DNA from: Ophioderma brevispina
Lineage: Eukaryota; Echinodermata; Ophiuroidea; Amphilepidida; Ophiodermatidae
DNA: 64,000 nucleotides
Assembly: GCA_023653785.1 (NCBI GenBank)
Contig: JAMKCH010084960.1
Coordinates: 17,501 to 81,500 of the forward strand
Direction of reading: 5' to 3'
Shown here: positions 11,940 through 22,561 of the stretch, piece after piece
Position numbering within the stretch: the first letter of the stretch is position 1
Layout of the letters: each line of letters starts with the position of its first letter
Program-made: the position numbers and the translations under genes
Notes under the pieces: model-generated
Database searches by the model: none
The model's input: the letters and a program-made list of their open reading frames with translations, nothing else
Told to the model about the DNA's origin: nothing

Positions 11940-12260
11940 CCAGGGGTAAATCCCCTTGCGGGGCCAGGTCCAGGGGGCGGAGGCGCCGAGCTTTGCGGTG
12001 TTAAAATGTTTGGTGCCTTCGGAGAGGGCTCTCAGCCGGGGTATTCAGTTATCTCATTATCTTGTAGCAGATGAACCTATATGCCCCTGGCGGGGGGTCA
12101 AGGGGCGGACCCCCCTGAAGCTTCTTGGGTTTTAGCATGTGTGAGCCTTCGAAGAACTCTCAATTATTCTCTTTTCCTTGAAGCAGAGAACTTTAAATGC
12201 CCCCTGATGAGGTCCGGTGAAGCGGAAGCCCAAGGAAGCTCTCGGGTTTTAATAATAATA
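11940..12260 (+). repeat. GC-rich tandem repeat, about 110-125 base unit
   Basis: Three consecutive degenerate units begin near 11950, 12078 and 12195. Each has the order GGCGGGGGGTCAAGGGGCGG, 'aagctctTGGGTTTTAgca', 'gccttcggagagctctcag', and 'cttgaagcagatgaac'. A fourth unit lies at 14635-14795. GC content is far above the surroundings. The open frame at 12081-12317 is the repeat translated. Confidence 0.7.
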
Positions 12261-12386
12261 AATAATACCCCATTTGATTATAGCGCTTATCCCAACAGGG
12301 TTCAAAAGCGCGGTTGACAATATTTTTACGCCGCCTTCAAGAAATCGTCCACAATTCATTCGCTTCATTAAAGAGACACTGGCACA

Positions 12387-12600
12387 TTGAAAAATAGTGG
12401 CGCCCTCACGTTTTTCAAAATGGATATTTTGCCTGGTGGTAAAGGCTTTATATACAAAAAAGCCCTCACCCGAAATGATGACGACAAAATCAGCTTCCTT
12501 TGGGTAAAACAGAACGAATTTTATAATTTAAACGTCGCGGGGCGACGTTTATTCAGCAGACGACGAAAATGGCGTTAACACAGAAGAAACGCACGCCGTA
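12387..12600 (+). pseudogene. FLYWCH-like zinc-finger fragment (MULE-associated type)
   Basis: The translation starts with residues GGKGFIYKKALTRNDDDKIS. After a frame change it continues as GRVYSADDENGVNTEETHA-like sequence. Order and spacing resemble a FLYWCH finger (a G-F-L/Y-Y-x-K start, then a W-R-C position, then a G-R-V/L-x-T-x-D segment and a final T-x-H-x-H), as found in Mutator-like transposases and genes derived from them. The zinc-binding Cys residues expected after 'KIS' and near 'FY' are not visible, so it is decayed or misread. Chance resemblance is possible. Confidence 0.35.
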
Positions 12601-12959
12601 TGATGTTCCCACGCAATGTTGATCGATCTATAACCCTTTGTGGTTTTAATATCAGTGAGTACGAGGTCAAAAATATTCATGTAAAATATACACAGTTGTT
12701 GATAAAGTTATGGAAAACTTAAACGTTGGCCTACAAATTACCGGATGTCTTATCCTTCATATCAATGGCCCTATCTGTTTTGGGGTATGTTATTTTTATG
12801 TGTAAAATTATATCTCGTTTTCCAATGGCATAGACTATCATTTGATGGCAAATTGAAGAAATGTTCATATCTTGTGAAAATGTGCAGTGCCGCTTTAAGT
12901 GGCGCTCGAAGACATGCCTTACAAGCGCACAAGCCCATCAAAGACTCTAAAGAATTTCA
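12601..12959. other. Unannotated stretch
   Basis: No gene or repeat recognised between the FLYWCH-like fragment and the LINE remnant. Confidence 0.45.
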
Positions 12960-14400
12960 GCTTGGTTGAATGGAGATACCAGATTGCCATAAGTGGTGTA
13001 GATTATTGCAAGCATTCCAAGCTTGTCCTTTGCGTGACGGGAAGTCTTTCTTGCTGTCGGCAATAGGACCCTAGATACTTGAAAGTCTTGAACTATTGAG
13101 TTGGCTACCATCTGTTGTGCAGATAGGTTGTTGATCCTCTTCCTCCATTGACAGTCATATATTCAGTCTTTGGCATTTGATGTAGGCCGACTTTGTCTGC
13201 AGCATTCTCAAGGATGTTAGTAGTGTGTGCACCACATATCAGATCGCCTGTTTAGAGCTATATAGATCATCTGCTAGTCAAGGTCTGTGAGATACTGACT
13301 TGGTTACGTCTAGACGCTTGGGTTTGATGGTGAGTACTTTGTCGTTCATGGTCAAGACTCGTGTCTGCGGAAGTAATCAACCACGACTACAAAGGAGACG
13401 GAGCGAGAGTATCTCCTTGGTGGATCCAAGTAGTTGTTGAGGAACCCTTGCCATCCATGGTCTGCACAAAGCTATATGTTATATCCATGATGGCAATTGC
13501 CTTGACAGTCTATCTGGGACACCGTATAGTGGCGAGAAAATGCAGCATTACACCGCTGTTTACACTGTCAAAGCCTTGGAAAATCGACCAAACACAATTG
13601 AAACTTTTCTCTTGGAAATTCCAAACTCTTCTTATGGTCCTACTGAGGGCAAGTATCTGAGGAGAGTGTTGATCTGCCTTGTGAAACCGTTCTGGTTCGG
13701 TCTTGAGAATGGGATTGAGGAGTGATTCTGTAGAGCAGCATTGAGTTGTAGGTCTTAGAGGCCAATGGTGATTCCTCTGTAGTTTTGGGTGCGGAGGTTT
13801 CGCCTTTCTTTGGTAGAGGAATAATGAACGATGTTGAAAAGGAAAGCTGGTTTTTCCCATGTAGGGTGGTACAAAATCTTACAGTGATATGGGATAGGGA
13901 TCTTCCCACCCCACTTACTGCAGGAATGTTGTCGGGGACAATTTGTCGGTGTTGTTCAGTTTCGTCAGGCAGATCTGAAGCTCATCTATAGTGAAAGGTC
14001 AGTCTAGATGGGGAGGGTATCTACTATCTGTGAGTGAGAAAGAAAGCTAATCAAAGGTTAGTGTTTTATCTGAACTGCTTGCCAAGTAGAAACTGAAGTG
14101 CTGAAAAACCAGGGTCAAGGCGCTCTTCAGCTTGTTCAACTTATAGGGGGGTGGCCTTATTATCGGTCAGCTCCCTCAAGGCCTCCCAGGCAGCAGCATG
14201 CTTGTTTTAAGATGTGGGGCGTCAAGTGCTTCAGCTTGGATTTAACATGCTCCTCAAAGCACACCACATTGTTAACATCATCAAGTGCAGCCTTAGCAGC
14301 CATTCAGTTCTGCTTGGAGCGTCTGGTGGATTAGTACGGTGCTTCTTGGCTGCAGACTTCAGTTTTCTCTGGCTTTGCTGACTTTGTCGTTTGAGCAAAG
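12960..14400 (-). pseudogene. LINE ORF2 remnant (RTE/CRE-like RT), decayed
   Basis: Reading the minus strand from about 14000 down, reverse-transcriptase landmarks occur in order but in shifting frames. They are SFIIPLPKKGE (about 13850), 'NYRGITLASK', 'RPNQNGFRKGRST', ILALSRTIRRVWNFQEKSF (13650-13590), 'FKGFDSVN.G.ML', a 'HQGDTLAP'-like segment (about 13420), an LADDLYSS match to the YADD box (about 13280), and LENAADKVGL ... FKTFKYLGS (13220-13080). These match a LINE RT whose usual wording is 'PLPKKGD...NYRGI', 'QNGFR.GRST', 'FKKAFDSV', 'GVLQGDTLAP' and 'FKYLGS'. The endonuclease is not seen. Multiple stops and frameshifts show it is inactive. Clade is inferred from wording only. Confidence 0.75.
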
Positions 14401-14634
14401 GCAGTAGTCTTCTTTCTTTCTTATAGGTGGCATCTCCAATTTCTTGTTGGCTGAAAGTGGAGGGGCATCCTCTACTGCGATGGAGTTATTGTCTTCAAGC
14501 CCATCAACAAGAGTGTGGAACGTTATTTACTGCTAGGGTATACTGCTCGCAAAGCTTGTATCTCCCATACTTCATCAGTTCAATTGTTTTCAGGGGATCT
14601 CTGGGAGGGGGGTTTACTCGGACGATAAGTTTAT

Positions 14635-14795
14635 AACCTTTCTTGAAGCAAAGAATATACTGCTTCCGGCGGGGGGTCAGGGGACGGAGCCCGGAAGCTC
14701 TTGGGGGGATTTAGCCATTATTTGAGTGCCTTCTGAGAGCTCTCAGGTATCTCAGTATCTGAATAGATGAACCCTATGCCTGTGGGGCAACACAA
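14635..14795 (+). repeat. GC-rich repeat unit, fourth copy
   Basis: Repeats the order seen at 11940-12260: GGCGGGGGGTCAGGGGACGG, 'agctcttgggg.gattta', 'gccttctgagagctctcagg', 'gaatagatgaacc'. It sits just beyond the LINE remnant. The two clusters therefore flank it, which may reflect insertion of the LINE into an older tandem array. Confidence 0.65.
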
Positions 14796-15648
14796 ACATT
14801 CACAAATAACGAGTAATATCAGGTAATATATTGTTCTTCGTCCAGATAGAATCTACTTGAAAATTTTCCCCAAGATTTCGTTGTAAACATGCTTTCATCG
14901 ATATGAATCAAATATCAAAAAATAAAAAAATGGGGTAACGGGGTACTCGTTTTTGAGAATTAAGAAACAAGTCAGCAAAGACCTATTTAAGCTTTTGGAG
15001 CCTAAATTGTACACAAGTCTATGGAAAATCCAACTTTTTATAATGTTTTGACGTGTTACAAAAACCGGCTCGTTAACTTTTTGAAATTTGACAAAAGTTG
15101 CGCATTTATAATAATCTTTTGATTACTAAAGAAAAAATAGGGGTCACGGTTCTACTTTTTGTTATTAAAAAGAAATTCAAAATTTAAACGATAATTTCAA
15201 TCTTTCTTACCTTTAGATGGATGCCGCAATATCATTTAATGTAAAGAGGGTCATTCTTTTACTTCGATCGGGAGGGGTTCGAATATGATAATAGGCCTAT
15301 GTCGTGATCAGATCACTCCCCCATATGATATAGAATATTGCATGATGTAACATGGGCAGTAATTAAGCTAACAGAAGGCACAGATTACATTGAACACTAG
15401 GCCGATGTGAAACTAAAATTTGAGGAGAATTGACAATTATTGAAATATTAAAGATCAACCTCCCTAGACACGGTATCCATTTCATGATGACCATAGGGGA
15501 GCCCGGGGTGAAGCTGGGTGAGCCGTACAGTGTTTTTGAAATGTTAGAAAGTATGAACAAAGACACGTTTAGATTAGGGTGGGTTATGGGAAACGTACTA
15601 AGCCTTTACAGTATTACATAACAAACGCAGCTCACTTTTGTTCTTAGC
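14796..15648. other. Unannotated stretch
   Basis: No gene or element ends recognised. Confidence 0.45.
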
Positions 15649-16020
15649 TTACACGTAAATGAATTGTGGCGCAAATAGTACGCTACACGTGAATTTTTTT
15701 TTAATAAAATTATTAGGACGCTTGCGTCGAATCCAGAAGTGCGCATGCAAAAATTGGCACAAGATCAATTGAGCGCGTACGGGGCGCAGGACCATCCACC
15801 TTAATTTTTCCCCGTCGTTCAGCGTCCCATGAGATGCGCCCGGGGCAAGTGACCCGTCGACCGGCCCTAGGTACGCCACCGGCTTTGCGTTTGTAAAAAC
15901 ATTACCCAAATTGACCGTCTTGTGGTCAACCGATTCGGGACCGTTCCGAAATTTAGTTGCCACGAATGCGCCGGCGTAATCGTAGAATTTATAGGCTGTG
16001 TGCGTGTACATCACCACCAT
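15649..16020 (-). CDS. Unrecognised 123-codon frame, possible exon
   Basis: This minus-strand frame is locally GC-richer than its surroundings and its first 75 codons look coding-like (for example YDYAGAFVATKFRNG, VNLGNVFTNAKPVAYLGPVD). The tail (IKKKFTCSV...) is AT-rich and probably not coding. I recognise no family and cannot place splice sites with confidence. It could be a host exon or the remnant of a transposon gene. Confidence 0.25.
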   Translation of the reverse strand: MVVMYTHTAYKFYDYAGAFVATKFRNGPESVDHKTVNLGNVFTNAKPVAYLGPVDGSLAPGASHGTLNDGEKLRWMVLRPVRAQLILCQFLHAHFWIRRKRPNNFIKKKFTCSVLFAPQFIYV

Positions 16021-16074
16021 GGACGAATGCGAATTCCATGGAAAACCGTTTTCGGGAATCGATGGTAGAAGGAC

Positions 16075-16408
16075 CAGGGGGGGGTTCTCAACTTTTTTGG
16101 GTGGGTAGGTATGTTGCCTCCGGATTTCAAAAATTGAGGTTCCGAAGCTGATTTGAGGCCCAAAAAATGGGGTCTCGGGAACTAGGTGTTTTCAAAAAAT
16201 TAGCTGCGATTCCCCTCAATTTCCAGCTACTGTTTGAGGTTTTTGAAGAAAATTTGGTAGATATGGCTTTGGACATGAAAAGTGGGATCTCGGGAACTGA
16301 AAATGGTCTAAATGGGGTGTCTATGGGAACTGAGAAAGGCCTGAAAATGCGGGTCTTATAGGCGGACATACCCAGACTTCATCCCATGTTGAGAACCCCC
16401 CCCGGGGG
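16075..16408. mobile_element. hAT-like MITE
   Basis: The left end is CAGGGGGGGGTTCTCAAC (16075) and the right end is GTTGAGAACCCCCCCCGGGG (to about 16408). The flanks AGAAGGAC (16067-16074) and AGAAGAAT (16409-16416) agree at six of eight positions, as expected of an aged 8-bp hAT target duplication. A + strand frame inside (16167-16361) reads repeated 'GISGTENGL/GVSMGTEKGL' and comes from an internal short repeat, not a transposase. Confidence 0.65.
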
Positions 16409-16416
16409 AGAAGAAT

Positions 16417-17708
16417 GCTGCCGCTTGGATGATGTTATGGCTTACAACTAGATAGGGCTTTAGTGAAAAAGAGTTTTGCATGGAAATTACGTATGCGACA
16501 CTCATTGCGTGATTAGGAGGTGTGTGCTACTTGTATCTTAACTTAGGCTGTAGTGAATGACACCAGTGATTGAAAACAAGATGTTTAATAATGTAATAAT
16601 TAAAATAATGATAAATAAGGGCCGTGCAGCTGCAGTCTCAGACGTTATTCCATATAATAACATTGGTGTAGACATTGCAGTAGATAACGGTACCTAAAAT
16701 TCAGCCAGCGTCATGGCAGAAATAACCAAGGACTAGGACTGTAAGGTAGGGGAATTACTCGTATTTTCTCATTTTCTCGTATATGTATGATTCTTTCAAT
16801 TCTTGTCAACAATAGTGAATAGTTCTTCACAGTCATTACATCAAAGAAGCATCTCAAGCACGGTGTAAAATCTTAATCTACACTGTAAAGCATCATCGTC
16901 TTGGGAAACCCCTATGGGGATCCCTTATGACAGCTAGGCCTATATTGTTATTCGTTCAACTGATAAATTTTCGTATGACATTGCTGTCAGTTAAATAACA
17001 ATACATATAGCTCGGTAAGTTGCCTTTCAAAAATATATAATTATGTTTTTATTTTTGTTCTTTAAAAAAGTAGTGACGAAACTTAATTAAAACATGATAT
17101 TTCTTCAGATACTAAAATATGGGTGAAATCTGTTCGTATCCATTTGCGTGTCACTGTAACTCATAAACGTGCCTGAGGATATGACAAAATCAATATGCGA
17201 ATGAGCGTATTAACATATCACTATATCACTATGGGCCATGTTAGGAGCGTCCGTATAATAGATACACGCGGCCCCGGATCAGCTTACACAGTTGAATAAA
17301 TCCTGACACCACCACAAGCCATTACGAATGACTTGTGGACACGCTAAGAAGAAGAAGACTATAAGTCAATATTGTAATGCTGTTGTAATTTCTGACGGCG
17401 GTCGACTTTCAAAGACCTAGATATAAACTTTGTTGTACTTAGTGTTTGTGATTTATGTCCAAAATGGTAGGTATTTTCAGCGTGTTCAATTTCACTTTTT
17501 TCTTACGGGGTTCAAAAGTATGAGTACATTTGTACTTTAAATAAAATTCTTAAACACTAGTGAAGCTTCTTGCAATATCATTGGTTAATACCCGTGTTTA
17601 TATGGGACAATAGATACACGGCTTGTGCGTAGCTCGTAAATTGAATTATTTTCAGTTTATTTCTTGCGCGTGTTTTTACTTCATACACGCGAGTCTATTG
17701 TCAGAGAT
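16417..17708. other. Unannotated stretch
   Basis: AT-rich with no gene recognised. A short stem, CCACAAG / CTTGTGG, lies at about 17315-17338, too weak to name. Confidence 0.45.
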
Positions 17709-17775
17709 TAACACACAGACACACACACACACATACACGCGAGCGTGTACCGTGACACACACACACAGCACACCA
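17709..17775. repeat. AC microsatellite
   Basis: Imperfect (AC)n tract with an internal GCGAGCGTG interruption. Confidence 0.85.
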
Positions 17776-17959
17776 CATTACCTAAAAGCTACCTCCGCCG
17801 TCGTCTTTGAAGATTCAATTTTACGCGTGGACTACGTTTTTGCATCCCGGACTGTTAAGCTTCAGGATTTTGTTTCGGCAAGGGACCTATAGAACCTTGT
17901 CGTCTTAATATTCAAGACTGCTCCGATATATTCAGGACTGCTCCGAAACAAGAGAATTA

Positions 17960-18966
17960 CTGAAGAAATTCTCACATCCATACATAATTCTTGAATATGG
18001 CACCTGAAGCTGTGCAATGGCTCCAACTGTTCTTCTCTACTTGCTTGGGATCGTCAACTATTCCCTCAAGATGGAAGACTTCAAAGGTCATTGCAATCCT
18101 GAAGCTCAAGGAACCAGCAAACGAGCCCAAGAGTTACAGACCTTACTCGCTGCCATGCTATCTCACATCTTTAAGCTGCTTGAAAGACTGATACTCGGGA
18201 GGATCAATGATTCGGTCGAGGCAAATCTACCCCGCACCCAAGCTGGATTTCTAAGAAGTAAATTAACAACTGATCAGATAGCAAGACTAGTTAATGACAT
18301 TGAAACAGCCTTCCAGAAGAAGCAGAAGTTTGGAGCAGTCTCCATAGATCTAACTGCTACATATGATACAGTCTGGCATCGAGGTCTCTACCTCAAGCTA
18401 CTCATATTCATCCCTGATGTCAAACTTGTAAAGTTCATAATGCTGCTCATCTAAGACATATCTTTCGTCCTGTTGACATCAATTGGCAATGCAGAAGAAA
18501 GCGCGAAAATTCAGAACGGTGTTCCACAAGGTTCTGTCTTGGCACCCTGTCTTTTCAACAATTACATCTCAGATATGCCAAAGGGGGACTGTTCACGTAC
18601 AGTACTCCTACGCAGACGATGCGGCACTTGGAATAGCTGCTTATTCCTTTGATGTCTTGGAAACAATGCTGTAGAAAGACATAATCACTGTAATCCAATT
18701 CTTCCACCGATGTCACTTGAAACTCAGCAAACCTAAGACTGTCAGCTCTGTTTTTCGCCTTGCAAATCGATGCGCAAAAATAGAACTTAACATCACTCTA
18801 GATGGAGATAAACTGTAACACGACCCAACACGGAAGTACCTTGGCGTCATAATGGACCGCAGGCTTACTTTCAATTAACACAACAAGTAGTCGCTGCCAA
18901 GACACAGTCTCGTGTCAATCTCCTCAGAAAGCTCGCAGAAACCGGATGTGGTGCATATTTCGACAC
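17960..18966 (+). pseudogene. Jockey-like LINE reverse transcriptase, 5' part
   Basis: The + strand shows 'APEAVQWLQLFF...IPSRWKTSKVIAI' and then PANEPKSYRPYSLPC. A frame change leads to FKLLERLILGRI, PRTQAGFLRSKLTTDQIARL, and 'GAVSIDLTATYDTVWHRGLYLKLL' (the usual 'VDLTAAYDTVWHRGL' of this group). 'QNGVPQGSVLAPCLF' and a YADD box (QYSYADDAAL, about 18600) follow, then 'KYLGVIMDRRLTF' (about 18840) and 'VNLLRKLAETGCGAYFDT' (18915-18966). This is most of an RT plus thumb region. Stops and frame changes mark it as dead. It is cut at 18966 by a TTAA-flanked insertion and resumes at 19939. Confidence 0.85.
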
Positions 18967-19938
18967 TTAAAGGGACATAACACCCTAATTTTTAGTTTAC
19001 ATATGTGATAAATTATGTTGAAACGATTCTCAACATTGATGATATTACAATAAATTAATTAGCTTATTAGAAGACAAAAATGAAATGTAACATGGATGGG
19101 CGCATCCATGTTACCAATAATCTCACGGCCATAGTGACGTTTCAGCCATCTCACGGCCATTGCTACGTCATGTCTATAGTCTGTCCCATGATAATTGTCA
19201 AAACAAAGTAATTTACTTTTGTGTATCTAACATGTCTGATAGGTTTGTATGCCTTTGAATCGACGCACATCTGCAGATTATATTCCAATAAAGAAATAAC
19301 TGCTTCACAGATTGACCTCAATACAAATAATGAATAGGGCTCCTTTCTTCGGATGTAAAGACGTTACCGCAGTATCCCAATGAAGAGTTGTACCAATTGA
19401 AGTCCCACCTGTCCCACATCACCGTTCAGCTGGCCAAATAGAAAAATAGTGTCGTTCCAGGCTACGCATTGAAGGTATCAATTGATTTTATGCGGGGGAA
19501 TTTCAAGTGATTGTATAGACCAGTTAACATCCAACGTCACTTCTTTTGTTGCCTGCGAATCCATTCCTGCGAATCGTTATGGCCCATAGTATTAAAACTC
19601 TAACAGATACAATTGCCCAGTGTGTAACAGTCAGGCCTACCTATTTCAAGATACCAGGCCCTAACATGTTTACAAACATTGCTGTTAAACTGGTCTATAG
19701 CATGTGGCATTGAGGGACTCTGATATGAATGGCTCTACTCGAGCTTAACATGCTGACTAGCGTTTCCGTTCCCGCTTTTTAAAAACTTAGAATACAGTGA
19801 TATTTTGTGGGACACACTATATAATCCGCTAAAATTCTAACATTCCATCACACACCTGCTTTGTTTGCTGGTAACATGGCCGCTCCCATCAACCCAGCGA
19901 GAACAATAAGCAAAGCGTAGCGTGATGATCTCCTTTAA
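18967..19938. mobile_element. TTAA-flanked insertion in the LINE (972 bases)
   Basis: The insert is bounded by TTAA at 18967-18970 and 19935-19938. The next bases are AGGGACATAAC on the left and, read inward from the right, AGGAGATCATC, so the terminal repeat is short and degraded. Removing the insert with one TTAA leaves the LINE frame continuous from '...GAYFDT' into 'HTSTTLIYSTAEYAAPVW'. TTAA duplication is the hallmark of piggyBac-type insertion. No transposase is recognisable inside. A perfect 12-bp stem, GTAACATGGATG / CATCCATGTTAC, lies at 19087-19114. Confidence 0.75.
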
Positions 19939-20330
19939 CATACATCGACTACTTTGATATACTCAACTGCTGAATACGCTGCACCAGTATGGAGTCATAG
20001 TGTACACTCACAAAAGATTGATGTCGTTCTGAATGATGCAATGACACTTGTCAGTGGTTGCCTTTTGGCGATGCCTGTAGAATATCTTCCAATTCTGTCT
20101 GGCATAGCTCCTGCCAACCTTAGAGGAACTTTCAAACGATCAAGCTCGCTAAGAAGTGTGATGAACCTGGTATCCTAATCCCCCACCAACACCCTTCGAG
20201 GATCAGAGAATTCAACAGAATCACTTTGCTACTCAATCAGTGACACTGCTATCATCCGGGATCAATGACAGAATGGTTTGAGCAATGGTCATCCTCTACC
20301 TTGAACCTAAAGCAGCGGGTATAACGTAAA
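19939..20330 (+). pseudogene. Jockey-like LINE ORF2, 3' part
   Basis: Continues the RT of 17960-18966 in the same frame: LIYSTAEYAAPVWSHSVHSQ, 'KIDVVLNDAMTLVSGCL', and 'PVEYLPILSGIAPANLR' (19954-20130). These are the conserved C-terminal segments of jockey/CR1-like ORF2 proteins. A frame break follows near 20178 and only scattered similarity continues to about 20330. No poly-A tail or target duplication could be fixed. Confidence 0.8.
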
Positions 20331-20648
20331 ACATGCAATAATTGTTTTACTTCTGTATTTAAATTACAAGTATTTTTAAACTGAAATTTGATTTTGAGAG
20401 TCTCGTCGTTATCGATTTGTCCATTCGTTTTCTACTTATTCGAACATCGCTGGAGTGTTTTAATCTTAAATAAGGTAAACGTATAGAATCCACTCCTCTT
20501 TTGGATTTAAGCAATCAAAACACTTTTTTGATATTGTTTTGACTAAAACTGTCAAATAGTCTCCATCCGACAAACCACACTACCGAACAAAGGATCCTGC
20601 TGTTGCAGTTTGCATAGTGTTGAACAAACTTTCCCAGACGTGCTCAAC
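20331..20648. other. Unannotated stretch after the LINE
   Basis: No tail, target duplication or gene is recognised between the LINE remnant and the TA MITE. Confidence 0.4.
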
Positions 20649-21099
20649 TATAGTAGATTCAACCCATCGTGTCACCTCTAGTACTTCTTCGAAGGTACAG
20701 GCATTGAATGAGGGGCATGTGCAGTGGGTGGAAATTAAAATTCCACGTTAAACCTATTGAAACATGTAGTCCTATAGCAGAGAAAAATCAATCCTATTCT
20801 TTATAATGAAAGCATTCAAATCAACGTAAGCGCATTTAGAGCTACATTATCTCTCAAAAGATTCTGACTAATCGTATTTGCTTCAGTGGTATTTAGTGTA
20901 ATGTCACTGACTTTTGATCGAACACAAAAGTCTTTGCACTCTCTTTCTAAAAATGTCAACACGAAAGGCCAGACTATCTTAGTTTGTTCATGAAACAGGT
21001 GAATTGTCCCAAATATTTTCTTTTTCTGTCTCCTCTCTCAAGTAATCGACGCTGTCCAAAACTTTTCTTCTGGTGACACGATGAGTTGAATCTACTATA
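20649..21099. mobile_element. TA-flanked MITE, copy 1
   Basis: The left end TATAGTAGATTCAACCCATC, followed by GTGTCACC, pairs with the right end GGTGACACGATGAGTTGAAT, followed by CTACTATA. The same termini bound 35507-35869. TA dinucleotides at the edges suit a Tc1/mariner-mobilised element. No coding capacity. Confidence 0.8.
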
Positions 21100-21617
21100 A
21101 TATTGCATTGTTCATGAACGCCATTTCTGTTTGATCAGAAATTTCCTCCATGTTATGATAAAACATAGCAACATCAGCAATATTAATGTGTGACACAGCC
21201 GTTTGCAAGGACTGAAATTTGGCATACACCTCAGTTACTTCAGTGGTTAACTACCTGCGAACTTGAAACTTTCGTTTGCAATTAACAAATTAAAGCATTT
21301 TTGAAGGCAAGTTTTCAGTCAAATCTGATGACAATATGAGGTAAGGCATACCCATCATATCTTTGCCATTAGTGAACCGATTTCTATCGTTCTTTGGCCA
21401 CAACGCTGTTTATACTACCCCTTAATAATATGTAATCGAATAAGATATAAAATGCTACTTTTTTGTTTTTTGTTTGCAAATATTAGACCTTTTCTGGCCT
21501 AGTAGGATTGATTTCAAATTGCTGATTTTTGGCCAATTTTCCCCAATGATTTACTGTCACCATAATGCAAGTAGGTTCAGGATCTTCAGGTGTTGTTGCG
21601 GTAATAGAGGTGGCTTA

Positions 21618-21710
21618 ATTTATTATTATTATTATTATGAATAGTTCAGTTGGTAGAGAACTGGTCACGAAATCCACAGGTCGCGCCGTTTCGAATCCCA
21701 CTTCAGACTC
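21618..21710 (+). repeat. TTA microsatellite with tRNA-like (SINE) fragment
   Basis: A (TTA)n tract at 21618-21638 is followed by a tRNA-like segment. The A-box-like ATAGTTCAGTTGGTAGAG (21641) and B-box-like GTTTCGAATCCCAC (21689) are correctly spaced. The anticodon arm is imperfect and there is no acceptor stem, so this is a tRNA-derived SINE or tRNA pseudogene and not a tRNA gene. Confidence 0.5.
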
Positions 21711-21879
21711 ACGTTTATTACATATATATCACGTATTATAGCTACAATGTTATAGACTATATCTTTTGAGTTCTATTCCATTACGGAAGAACGTACAAAA
21801 ATGTCAAACGATAGATAGACGTTCTGGAATAGCTGTCGCTTCACCCTAACATGGGATCATGGGATATATCTATAATTAC

Positions 21880-21915
21880 TGAGTTGGTAGAGCACTAGTC
21901 TCGAAATGGTGAAAT
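21880..21915 (+). repeat. tRNA-like fragment, A-box half only
   Basis: TACTGAGTTGGTAGAGCACT followed by AGTCTCGAAATGG resembles the 5' half and anticodon arm of a tRNA-derived SINE. The B box is absent. Confidence 0.35.
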
Positions 21916-21958
21916 ATTGATTAATTTATGCCCCGATTTATGTCACTCTTTATCGTTT

Positions 21959-21979
21959 TTGTTGTTGTTGTTGTTGTTC
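21959..21979. repeat. TTG microsatellite
   Basis: About seven GTT/TTG units. Confidence 0.8.
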
Positions 21980-22561
21980 ATAGATATTTATACAGATTGA
22001 ATTTAATATATGAAAGTTTGCTGGCAAAGTTGAAGTATTTTCGTGTTAGGACTGAAAGGTAAGTTGTATTGAGGTTAGTCATCGTTTTCTTAGATTTGAA
22101 TCGTATGTTATTGCAAATGTCAAATACTACCAAATTGTGTTCAAAACCGTTTGTTGCAATTATTTTAAGGTTGTGATACTTATTTTCACAAATGGACCCG
22201 TCAATATAATGTGTCAGCAGTATAATTTAGTCTTCCATATTTACCCGGCTGACAATTCCGAAATGTTAATTTGGATTTGAAAACGCGGTTCGCTGATCTT
22301 TCCTCATTTTCTATCGAATAATGTCAAGGATGAAAATAGCAATACCTTTAAAGGGACAATGAGGAGCTGAAACAATACATTACATTACCATGATTACCAT
22401 GGCATGGTGAGGTGAGAATTGGTAACATAATATTTATGAAAAAAGCAAGGCAAGTTTTGTTAGAGGAATGCACATTTTATTGATTTAGGTCCATTTTCCC
22501 CGATGAATTTAGAGTAATCACCCGTGGATAATGCAAGTTGAAGTACAGATATAGAGCATCA

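Larger units (their letters stand above)
21100..22561. other. Mostly unannotated stretch
   Basis: Apart from the tRNA-like and microsatellite pieces listed, I see no gene. 'ttttcccc.atga.tta' with 'ataatgcaag' near 21540 and 22495 is a small dispersed repeat pair. A lone TTAAAGGGACAATGAGGAG at 22349 looks like one end of a TTAA element whose partner end is missing. Confidence 0.4.

Noticed and set aside
13361..13725. Plus-strand frames over the LINE remnant
   Set aside because: The minus strand carries recognisable reverse transcriptase in this region, so the + strand frames are shadows.
21640..21710. Functional tRNA gene
   Set aside because: A and B boxes are visible but there is no acceptor stem pairing and the anticodon stem is poor.
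22349..22367. TTAAAGGGACAATGAGGAG as a complete TTAA MITE
   Set aside because: Only one terminus is visible. No matching right end was found before or after the tRNA-like region.
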